This document shows, piece after piece, positions 54,795 to 64,000 of a stretch of 64,000 nt of DNA. Origin of the DNA: Piezodorus guildinii (Eukaryota; Arthropoda; Insecta; Hemiptera; Pentatomidae); assembly GCA_023052935.1 (NCBI GenBank), contig CM041298.1:49839313-49903312 (forward strand), written 5' to 3'. The position numbers were made by a program, and so were the translations under genes. The stretch's first letter is position 1; each line of letters opens with the position of its first letter. The notes beneath the pieces were generated by a model. The model saw only the letters and a list, made by a program, of their open reading frames with translations. It made no database searches and was not told the origin of the DNA.

Positions 54795-57656
54795 TTAAAT
54801 CAACAAAAGAGTTTTTTTGTTGATATAGTGGACAGAGGGGAGAGATGTGAACATGTTGATATGGAGGTTTTTGTTTTTTTTGGTTCTGAACCATTGGAAG
54901 AGATGGACTCTCAGTTTCGTCGGCAATTAGGGTAAATGACTTCAAATCAGCGATGAATCAGAAGATAAATTTAATGAAACGATTAATTAATCTTTTCAGC
55001 CTCATCTCAAGCTTCTCTGAATAGTTTTTCTAGAAATTTGGGAAATAGGATAGGTAGGATATTTTTCCTTGAAAATTTAAATTTATTCTCAAATAATTTA
55101 TAAACGTCATGCAATATTTTATTGTTTTTTTATATTGGTGTTATAATTATTTTAAAAAATATTAATTCTGCAAAAATAGACATATTGGCTTTGAATAATT
55201 CTTATTAATAAAATTTTAAAAATGTTTTTGAGACACAATAAGACTTTTATTCTTCTTTACTCTTGAAAAATGCAAAATTAGAGATCGTAGGTTATTTATT
55301 TATATATCTAATTAATGTAAAAGAATTATTTTTTGAACTTATGTATTAAAAATTTTCGGCATGACTTTAAATCGCTTTCTATAACGATTTTTTTATCTGA
55401 TGGAATATTTGCTTTTATATTTATTTATATCTTTTTAAATTAAATAAAAATTAAAAAAGTCATTATACAGTCTGTACTCTACTGTCTGGTCTGCTATTGT
55501 AACCGGAAGTTATAGGAAATATCCCTAAGTAGACATCAGAAAAATAATTAAGTTTAATCAAGTCGTTTGATAAAAGAGATGGCAAATGTTATCTTTCATG
55601 CTTATAATATAATATTTTGAATTGTTTTAGATATTTTAGGTTTTAGAACAAGTTATATTTTATTGTTCTAGATAGTTCTAGGTGAGAAAAGGTACTCAGT
55701 TCACGATTTCTAGTCTATACGTTCGTTAAAGTCTCCTATTTATATTCCGAACGACAACTCTTTCTCCTAGGCACGTTACCAGTCCTCTTCAGTTCTTGGT
55801 TATTCATGGTGAATTCTCTTCTCTGCTCGGTCAAAAGATTCTATGTTATCGTAAATAATACTTCCTAAGAATTCTAACACTAGGTCAACATTGGATAATA
55901 TATTCTTTCTTCATCGTATAATGATATAGTTGTTTGAAAAGTCAATTAATTATTTTATTAATTTTAATTACTTAAAGCGTAATTAATAAATTATTAATTA
56001 CATGTAACATCATATTCTTTCATAATGTTATCCAATCACCTTCCTTAAATAGGTCAGTTCATTGTCTTCAGAAATTACTTTGAGCCTACCTTCATTGAAG
56101 GAAAAATATATTGGATATTTTATATCGGCTTGCTCATTAAATTCTTTAGAACTATACGTTATATTTGAATAAATGAATAAAGCCTTTATTGCAAGGATAA
56201 CATTTAAATTATAATATTTACTTTTTAGTTCTAAAATAATTTCTAATATAATCTAATATAATTTCTTATATAATCTAATAAAAAGTTCTCATATAATTGA
56301 AAAAAAAATATAATGCTAAGTAAAAAATAATAATAATGTATATACTTGATAAATGAAAAAAACAAAACAACAAAACTATATAATTAATGTTCCTTAGTTG
56401 CTTAAGATATTTACAATATGTTATCCCTACAGGACTCTCCTTACGGAGGTGATGGTCTAACTTCCCCGGTGACCTAACCTATTGGGAAGTGACGTTATAT
56501 TTAATATAAGCTATTTACTTTTTTTAAATATAAATACCTGTAATATCACGTTCAATCTAATTCATACTTTGATTTACATCATAATATTTATTTATTTCAA
56601 TCAATTAATTCGATAATTTATCAATATTAGTTACATAATCTTAATAAAACCTTTGGCATATATATATATATATTTAAAACGTTATACAGCTAGTGCCTTA
56701 TAATATTTATTGATTTTTTTTTTCTATAGTTTCATTAATTCCTTTTTTTTATCCTGAAATTTAATTTAATAAAAATATTGATCTTTAATAAATAAAATCT
56801 CATATTAATCCTAAATTACTTGAACTCGCGTCGAAATTCTGAAAAGAATAAATATCACATAAATTATCGATTATTGAAGTATATAAGTATTACTATTAGT
56901 ATTAAAGTGTTACCATTTTTCAAACCTTTTTCCTTTTTTTATTTTTTTTAAATTATGGGCTTTATTTAAGAACATTTATATGTTTCAATAAATTAATTGC
57001 GATAAAATATAATGTATAAAATGGTCATAAAAACAAAAAAAAATGATAAAAATAAATCAGTTCAGCTCTCCTAAAGGTTCCTAGTTCTTCTCTGAATGAA
57101 AAAAACAGTAATTACTTTATTTATTTTTTTCAAATGAACACTTCTAACTTCCATTTTCTTTCTTTTTTTGTTTGCTGTTAAAATATTTTAAAAATATCTA
57201 CATTTCGGGGTATTTTTCCAATTATTAAGACTATTATAAAAATCACCAAATTAGTCAATTGTAATCAGTTGGTATTGGCTCACTGTCTTTTACTTGTATC
57301 CAGTATTGGACCTTGTTCCTTAGAATTATCATTAAATTGATATAAATTTCAAATCTTATGGTTGGTTTTTATTATTGAATTAACATTGCTTCCAGATTTT
57401 TTAAAAAGATATTCTATATTAATTTTACTTTTATTATTATATCTATGTAGTGTTTTCCTAGAAAGTGGATATAAACGTAATTAATTATTTATTTTTTAAT
57501 TATACATTATATATTTAGCCAGAACTTCACTTATATGTAAGAGTTACGTTGCAATTCATTTTAAAATAAATAGTATCAAGTTTTTTACCTTATTAAACTA
57601 TTTGTGTGAAATATAACGTATAATTTTGCTTTTATGTTTTATTCATACTAATATTT
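54795..57656. other. 2.9 kb AT-rich stretch, nothing recognised
   Basis: Very AT-rich. Only a small GC-richer patch near 56430-56490 stands out. No element, RNA or coding frame can be supported. Confidence 0.45.
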
Positions 57657-58432
57657 CCAGGACTTGAACTATGGGGGAAAACTAAACATTCTAACATCAA
57701 ACGTATCCAATCCTTCCAATCCAAAGTCCTCCGAACAATAGTTAATGCTTCTTATTACGTTACCAACTGTACCCAACACCATGACCTTAATATTCCATTT
57801 ATTTTAGACCTGGTACCATCCAAATTCTCCAAATTCCATCAGAACCTTATTCACCATCCTAATCCTCTTGCTCAATCGCTCTCCAGCTCCACCCATCCCT
57901 ACAATCCTCCTCGAAGATTGAAACGGCAGTGGCCCCGCGTCGTTTTGTAAACATTTATTCTGGAGTTCTGACACTGGTCAGATCCTCCACTCATGTACTG
58001 TATGTTTGTGGTTATTCCGCCCTAGTTCGGCCTCCACTGGCTTACACCAGTAAAGCGCTGAGTGAAAGGCGCTGGGATCTCTTGGATTCGGCTTCTCTCC
58101 CAACTTGTGGAGGGAGCAGCCGAGTCTAGGGTCCCTTTAGCAGATTGTATATTTTGTATATAGTTAAGTTTGCTTGTATGATTTTTATTTATTTCCCAAC
58201 TTGTATTTATCTCTACTACAGGTTGTTGTTTTCATTTGCTTGTTGTTGTTTTATTGTTTTTATTAATTGTTATTTTCTTTTATATATTTGAATTTATTTA
58301 TTTCCGATTTTATGTAATTCGACTTCATCATTATTTTTTGTATATATATTGTATAAATGTGTACTTCATCACTATTTTTTTTTATTTTGTTATTTGCCTC
58401 TACCCTACAGGGTCATTGGCAACTGTGTTTTT
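57657..58432 (+). mobile_element. Jockey-type LINE 3' fragment, plus strand
   Basis: Starts abruptly at GLELWGKTKHSNIKRIQSF, continues VLRTIVNASYYVTNCTQHHD and LNIPFILDLVPSKFSKFHQN, and ends RRLKRQWPRVVL with TAA at 57948-57950. It is the same subfamily as 47787-49527, including the 3' untranslated block with CTGGAGTTCTGACACTGGTC. The frame is open throughout the fragment. The 3' end reaches the RNase H frame that follows on the other strand, so the two elements meet tail to tail. Confidence 0.88.
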
Positions 58433-59602
58433 CTATATTTGGTTGTAATACTTGATTTCTTTTAAATAATTCAGTAACTTTTTTACCTTATCTTCATCAT
58501 CATTTAATATATCTTTTAGGGTTCCTGTTAGTTTAATATTATATCTTGATGTTTCGAAAAGGGGACAATCTAATAATAGATGCTGAATAGTTTTTGGAAC
58601 ATTATCGCAATATTCGCAGGTGGGTGCAAGTAGATTTCTCATAAGGTTACCGTGGGTAAACTGACAATGTCCTATACGGAGCCGGCATAAAATGATTTCC
58701 TCTTTTCTAGAAATCCTCGTTCTCGTGGTCCATTTTTTGGTGTCTCTTTTTACATCCAAAAGTTTATATTGTCCTGTAATCCACGTTGATTCCCAGGTTT
58801 TGAAGAGATTTTTCCTCAATTTTCTGATCCAGTCTTCTACTGTGAGTTCTTCCAGTATCGTGCTTTCAGATGTGTTGCCTTGTCTGGCCAAGTTGGCGGC
58901 TCTGTCTGCTTCTTCGTTGCCCGGAATACCACAATGTGCTGGAACCCAGATAAAGACTACGGTTATGCCTTTATTTTTAAGATCCCACCAAGCGTTCAAT
59001 ATTACCCTGATGATGGAATTAGTGGGCCACGACATATTTCCAAGGGCTTCCAATACACTCCTAGAGTCTGCAGCAATGATCCAGTTTTTTGTTTCTGATC
59101 CAGTAAGCCATTGGAGAGCCTTTAGAATGGCTGTCCCTTCTCCACTGAAAACAGAACACTCTTCTGGTAAGTTGAAAAGGAGTTGTTGGTGTTTTATTTT
59201 TATTGCACAACCTACACTATTTTCCGTTTTCGAGGCGTCCGTGTATATAACAGAGAAGTTGTTATAACTCTCTAACAGCTCCAGAAAACAATTATGTGCT
59301 TCCAATGGACATTTCTTTGAGTATCTTGACATTGTTTTATCAACGATTGGTCTGTTACTCTTCCATCGAGGTATTTCCATGTCCGGGGAAGGTTTTATGG
59401 TCCTTAAATTCATGTTTAAAATCCTTAGCGATGTAAGGACTAGCTGTTCGAATGCACTATTTTCTATATTTTTCAGACCACGATTTTCTTGATTTTCTGA
59501 AAACAATTTTGAATTTAGAGGTTCATCACTATTACTACTGTTCATTATTAACAAATTGTAATATTTCTCAATAAAACAAATAAAATAAAAAAATATTTCC
59601 AA
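58433..59602 (-). CDS. Intact RNase H and C-terminal zinc tail of an I-group LINE
   Basis: Longest reading frame in the window (389 codons). RNase H residues are all present: D122 (IYTDAS), E155 (SGEGTAI), D179 (AADSRS), H223 (WVPAHCGIPGN) and D232 (EEADRAA). After a linker come RLRIGHCQFTHGNL (309-320 region) and a C-x2-C-x8-H-x4-C tail at C329, C332, H341 and C346. The product would degrade RNA in RNA-DNA hybrids during reverse transcription. The first about 45 residues (MEIFFYFICFIEKYYNLL) look like flanking sequence, not element, so the Met is not a real start. The reverse transcriptase and endonuclease are missing. No poly-A follows at the 3' side, where the Jockey fragment abuts. Either a recent 5'-truncated insertion or, less likely, retained function. 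Confidence 0.8.
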   Translation of the reverse strand: MEIFFYFICFIEKYYNLLIMNSSNSDEPLNSKLFSENQENRGLKNIENSAFEQLVLTSLRILNMNLRTIKPSPDMEIPRWKSNRPIVDKTMSRYSKKCPLEAHNCFLELLESYNNFSVIYTDASKTENSVGCAIKIKHQQLLFNLPEECSVFSGEGTAILKALQWLTGSETKNWIIAADSRSVLEALGNMSWPTNSIIRVILNAWWDLKNKGITVVFIWVPAHCGIPGNEEADRAANLARQGNTSESTILEELTVEDWIRKLRKNLFKTWESTWITGQYKLLDVKRDTKKWTTRTRISRKEEIILCRLRIGHCQFTHGNLMRNLLAPTCEYCDNVPKTIQHLLLDCPLFETSRYNIKLTGTLKDILNDDEDKVKKLLNYLKEIKYYNQI

Positions 59603-59627
59603 CTACCATACTAGTTCAAAAGATGCA

Positions 59628-60881
59628 TTAAACTTAATATTTTCGCTTTCACTTTTGTAATGCATCGCAAACGCCACCGTTTCACCCTAAACCGATCTCT
59701 TGTCACACCTCTTATTGCTGACCACAATTTTTTAATTAACCTTTTCTCCAAAACCGTGATATTATTGCCAATTTTTTAACACATTTTTTCTTCATGATCT
59801 ATTTGGTTTTTTAGATATTAACTGGTCGATTATTTATGAAATCTAAACTGCTCAATAACAGGATTTTTTTATCGTAGAAAATCTTGAGGGTCTAGTAGTG
59901 AAGCTCCTAGAAGAATGTCCAAACTTGGCTTTCGCCCGAAGAAGGTAATGCTTTTCATATGGTAAAATTTTAAGGACGATATTTTCTATGAGCTATTTCC
60001 ATCAGGATACACAGTTGATTGAACTCTATACAGCTAACAGTTAACAAAGTTGGAACAATAAATTTAAAAAAACAACTCTCAAAACTGGCAAATCGGGAGG
60101 GTGTTGTGTTCCAACAAGACAACGCTAGGTACACATAACTCTCTAGTCACTAGCTATAAATTATTGAGCCTTGGATGGGACCTTTTGCCCCACCATCCCT
60201 ATTCAGCAGACCTCTTAGTGACTACCGCTTCTTCCGGAATCTGCTGAACTTCATGAATGGAAAGTAATTCCAAAAGAAAGAGAACATAAAAAACCACTTG
60301 GATCAGTTTTTTAACAATGAACCCCAGGCATTTTATTGGACACGGAATATGAAATTTGTAGTAAGATGGAAAAGTTCATATTAATTAATAGCCAATACTT
60401 TGTAGATTAAAAAAAAAAAAAATGTATGTCTATAAAACATTAGAAACCGAAAAGAACTTGTTTGCCAATTACAACGTATTGTCCTACATAAAATAATTTT
60501 TAATATGAAGAATTATGGTTAAAAAAAATATTTAACCACGTTTCTAGTTTTGGACTTGAAATAACGAGTAAATCCTTTAAAAAAAGTAAATAAAAACAGT
60601 AGTTGAACGTAATCCGTTTGTTTCCTGTGAGTCCAACGACGAGAAAGTTGATTTCATCACAGGTCATTAGGCCCCAAATGGACATTTACAGTTCTACTAA
60701 AGAGGCGTAATGGCGCTGGGCACAATTCTTACAGCCCTCTCAGCGTCCTTGTACCAAATCCTCATGGAATAGGAAAGTAAATCTAAAAATTATGGTCAGC
60801 AATAAGAGGTGTGACAAGGCATCGATTTAGGGTGAAACCGTGCGATGCGTTACAAAAGTGAAAGTGCGATTATTAAGTTAA
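59628..60881 (+). mobile_element. Mariner-type relic with long inverted ends
   Basis: Ends match in inverted orientation over about 100 bp: TTTCACTTTTGTAATGCATC, GTTTCACCCTAAACCGAT and TTGTCACACCTCTTATTGCTG on the left, with complements at 60793-60870 on the right. Inside, the plus strand preserves transposase scraps: EGVVFQQDNARYT (second catalytic Asp region), LLSLGWDLLPHHPYSADL and a NFMNGK-like end. The last catalytic Asp (usually PSD) is lost. Stops and shifts are frequent. Confidence 0.8.
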
Positions 60882-61213
60882 ATCATCTTATGATTAGCAT
60901 GGTCCTGGAAATATTGGTATGAATAAAACATAAAGCGAAATTATACAGATATTTTACCCAATGGCTAATATCTTCAAAAATTTAATACTAGAATAGAATA
61001 GAATAGAATAAAAAAAAAATTAATTCTGGACTAGTCCCCTAAGAATAACAGTGGTTGTTTTTAAAATTTAATGGCACAAAACATCGCGGTCATCATGCAG
61101 ATATATTCATTTATAGAAGGTTAATTTAAGATAAAGTATTAGTTGAACATAAAAGATATATTCATTAAAATATATATAATAAGAAAAAAAAATAATAAAT
61201 CAGTAATAAATAA

Positions 61214-61263
<50 letters not shown>

Positions 61264-61384
61264 AATAATATATTAAGATTATTTTAAATTTTAGTTATTT
61301 TTAAATTTTTTTAAATTTAAATTCATTATTAAATCAATTAAGTCAAGATGGAAACAATAGTATTCAAATCTGCTTGTAAAAATC
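60882..61384. other. AT-rich spacer with a TA microsatellite
   Basis: Contains AGAATAGAATAGAATAG near 60992, a 16-A run and a TA run at 61232-61261. No gene seen. Confidence 0.5.
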
Positions 61385-61590
61385 ATTGAGAGAGAAGAAC
61401 ATTAATTCATCAATCCTTTCTCATTGTTTCCAAAGCATCTGCGACGTTGCTTGTATATATTTGTTCAGCTGTCTGGTTAGAAGAACATTCTTCAAAAATG
61501 TGAGCTATGGTCAGTTCCTCTACAATGCTTGCATCTTGAAGTATGCACAATTTGAATATATACTATGTCTGGCAACAGACAAAAAAACAT
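61385..61590 (-). pseudogene. LINE C-terminal zinc-tail scrap
   Basis: The minus strand, with frame changes, reads TSRCKHCREELTIAHIFEEC, then SSNQTAEQIYTSNVADALET. The C-x2-C...LTI-x-HI-x4-C pattern is the tail of RNase H-bearing LINE polymerases. Short and broken. Confidence 0.55.
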
Positions 61591-61679
61591 GATTAATTAT
61601 TATTTACAATCATTATATTAAAATTACAATTATTTACAATAAGGAAAAAACTATACATAAGAAATAAAAAAGAAATAAT

Positions 61680-61704
61680 AAAAAAAAAAAAAAAAAAAAT
61701 ATTC

Positions 61705-61735
<31 letters not shown>

Positions 61736-61743
61736 TATATATA
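61680..61743. repeat. A-run plus (AT)n tract
   Basis: A 19-base A-rich run followed by TATATA repeats, close to the edge of the next LINE fragment. Confidence 0.9.
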
Positions 61744-61849
61744 TCTTCTAAACTTTAACTTCTGAGAAAATAAAATTTTATTTAAACAAAATCAAATTAA
61801 AATTTGGGCGGTAAATAGTAATCTTCATTCATTCAATGTAGGTTTCTAG

Positions 61850-62690
61850 ACAGATTGACATATCACGTTTGCTGATCGTCTATTTGGGATGTCAGAAGGT
61901 ATAGGAAAAGTTGGGATTTCAATGAGGATAAAGAGGCAGCATGGCGGATATGGATTGGTAGAGAATTCCAGAGTGTGGTAGAGCGAACAATGAAGGAACG
62001 ATCAAAAGTTTTGGTTCTGTGGGTAGGAAGGTAAAGGTCAGAATGTCGCGATCTAGTTTCAAGACAGTGGATTGAGGATTTAAATTTAAGGAGACTGTGG
62101 ATGTAGGAAGGATGCTGGGAGTTAATAGTTTGGTAGAGATATGATCCAAGGAAATATTGTCTGCGGGTTGAGGGGAGGAGCCACTTTAATTCACCGTATA
62201 AGTGGGTAACATGGGACCGTAGGTACCGAAGACAAATCTTAAGAAAATGTTCATAATGCGCTTTATTCTGTCCTCAAGCACAGCAGGGAGGCCGTCATAC
62301 ACCGCACAACAATAGTCAAAGTGGGGGAAATGAGTGAGGATACGAGGAGCTTACGAGTGGATAGGGGAAGAAGATGACGGGAGCGATGGAAAAATTTAAG
62401 AGTACTAATTGTTCTTCGGGAGATTTAGGCAATATGGGATTTCCAGGAGAGGGATTGTCGATGGTGATACCTAGGTTTTTGACAGTGGAATTGAACGTAA
62501 TTGGGTAATTATTAAGGATTAGACTTGGAAAGTTGGTATTCGATTTGATGAGGGAATTGGAACCTTTTACTACAGCTTGCGTCTTCATGGCATTTAGCTT
62601 AAGTTTATTCAGATTTCCCCAGGCGCTGATTCTATCCAGGTCCTCCTGAATCTTTGAAAATGCTACTAGTGTCTATTTATTTTAAAATGA
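61850..62690 (-). pseudogene. LINE polymerase C-terminal half, LWN-type, copy C
   Basis: Minus strand from 62690: DRISAWGNLNKLKLNAMKTQ, then FPSLILNNYPITFNSTVKNL with GITID (palm/thumb region). After shifts come LKFKSSIHCLETRSRHSDLY, LPTHRTKTFDRSFIVRSTT and LWNSLPIHIRHAASL. This is the best-preserved member of the family seen at 44090 and 53520. The catalytic box is already lost to truncation. Confidence 0.75.
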
Positions 62691-62874
62691 TTTACTTCGT
62701 AACTCATTTTAAAATAAAAATAAAATAATTCTAAACATATAAGTGAAATTCTAGCTCAATATATTTTATTTATTTATTATTATTATTTATATTCACATTA
62801 ATGCCGTTGTCTAGTGAATGTGATAATCTTTTTGTGATAAAGTTTTTCTTGATAAGGGTTCTGCAAATGAATTT
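62691..62874. other. AT-rich spacer
   Basis: Nothing recognised. Confidence 0.4.
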
Positions 62875-63452
62875 CAATTGAGTTCCGGTAGAAACATGTG
62901 TTTTATTAAATATAATAAAATATTATTATCCACAAGAATCAGTTAGTTTTGTCAGGTTTCATTACTTTCCATTAGCGTTTAAAATTTTCTTTGTAAGACC
63001 ATATTTTTTTTTTTAAATCTTTAGCTTACCAACTGTATATTATACATCTCTATTACTGTTGGTTTGTTCAAAACACGAATATTGCATAAAAAAATATTTT
63101 TTCCTCTTTTCTCCTTTAATTGGATATATATTTTAATATATAATTCCTTCAAATTATATATTTATCTATCTTTTATCAATGCTAACAAGATGAAAAGATT
63201 TTTTTAAATCTACAATATGAAAGGTAAGGAGGAAGAAAATTTTAAAGATTTTTCGGCACTTATACATATATGATATTAAACCCCATTAAATTTTGCATTT
63301 ATATAGCGAATTTAATCATGGGCTGTTTTTTAGAAAATCGTAAAAAGTTCATCGTGCAAAATGCATAGCATAAAATGGCTTTTCTAGTTTGCCAAATTTG
63401 ACGAAAAAGTTGCTGTAACATCTTGGGTTTATAGTTGTATCGAATATGTTTT
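62875..63452 (+). repeat. Foldback-family arm truncated by a Jockey insertion
   Basis: AGAAACATGTGTTTTATTAAA, CAATCAGTTAG-like, TTTAGCTTACCAACTGTAT, CGTGCAAAATGCATAGCATA and AAAAAGTTGCTGTAACATCT follow the family order. It stops at ATAGTTGTATCGAATATG where the Jockey tail begins. Confidence 0.65.
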
Positions 63453-64000
63453 TTTTTTGTTTTTTTATAACATCATTTATAGAAATTTACAACTTTACTT
63501 CAAAATACAACAAGTTAATGTGTAGATGACAAAAGATAAATAGCGTGATACAGACTTGAAGAAGAACTACCCAATGGCAGCACTCCTGTAACTTTTCTAA
63601 ACTAGAAGGTCTCGAGGCCATCTTCTTTTCAAACGCCTCGGAGGATTGTCGGGAATGGAAGAGGAAGCAAGGATTGAAACTAGTGGGTTAGAGTGGGAGA
63701 AGAGTTTGTTATGGAAGGAGTGATATCTGGTTCGGGCTAGATCAGCAACAAATGGAATATTTAGGTTTTTATGGATGAGCTTATATGTGACAAAGTAAGG
63801 AGCGTTGAGGATTTTACGAAGGATTTTGGATTGTAAGGATTGGATCCGGGAAGAATTTGAAGGTTTAGTAGAGCCCCTAAGCTCTACTCCGTAAGTCCTT
63901 ATGATAGTCATGTAGATGAGCCTTTTGTAGTTAAGTGGAAGATTAGAACGTTTGTCTAGTAAGTGTTGAAGTAGTCGAAAACGTCGTGCAGTTTCTTGTC
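63453..64000 (-). mobile_element. Jockey-type LINE, continues past the window end
   Basis: T-rich 3' tail at about 63451-63468, then 3' untranslated region and C-terminus. Minus strand 63911-63597 encodes MTIIRTYGVELRGSTKPSNS, ILRKILNAPYFVTYKLIHKN and NPPRRLKRRWPRDLLV, an intact C-terminal tail with a stop at 63597. Codons for the thumb continue to 64000. It is closest to the family inside the triplication. Its 5' boundary is outside the window. Confidence 0.85.

Noticed and set aside
58692..59267. 191-codon plus-strand frame
   Set aside because: It is the antisense shadow of the RNase H reading frame, which has all catalytic residues.

Overview
The window looks like AT-rich, repeat-dominated, non-coding DNA from an animal, most likely an insect. 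Support comes from Jockey-type and I-group LINEs, mariner, hAT and Helitron remnants, tRNA-derived SINEs with target-site duplications, poly-A tails and spliceosomal-type splice signals. There is no bacterial gene organisation. A hemipteran host is a guess only. I recognise no complete conserved host gene. The best host candidates are a signal-peptide-like first exon near 536-592, a possible terminal exon at 23073-23325, and a decayed THAP-domain sequence at about 32235-33000 on the minus strand.

Layout. (1) 1-2224 is nearly repeat-free and holds the candidate first exon. (2) 2225-2617 is a palindrome carrying hammerhead-ribozyme-like motifs. (3) 2350-20005 is a direct tandem triplication of a unit of about 5,886 bp. 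Each unit holds a hammerhead-like arm, one arm of a dispersed foldback repeat, two LINE C-terminal fragments and a 5'-truncated Jockey insertion with an 11-bp target-site duplication. (4) 20006-31140 holds a MITE pair, a SINE, the candidate terminal exon, a complete 1.7-kb foldback element, a hAT-type element and Jockey fragments. (5) 31141-40700 holds two SINE families, hammerhead-like arms flanking a SINE, the THAP remnant, and foldback copies with LINEs nested in them. (6) 40700-47786 holds a Helitron remnant with a nested LINE, and a mariner with matching ends that contains a palindromic insertion. (7) 47787-64000 holds the longest Jockey reverse transcriptase, an intact RNase H LINE tail of 389 residues, a second mariner relic, more LINE fragments and further foldback arms.

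The elements do not form a pathway; the window is a layered record of insertions. The most interesting signal is a set of short motifs in several unrelated-looking contexts. They share a CTGARGA core, one extra base, a hairpin whose stem changes on both sides between copies, and a GAAACGTY end. They resemble the minimal hammerhead ribozymes known from Penelope-like elements, and here they lie in inverted terminal arms, once around a tRNA-derived SINE body. The second is the foldback family, which has no recognisable protein. All identifications come from reading the sequence; no database search was run.
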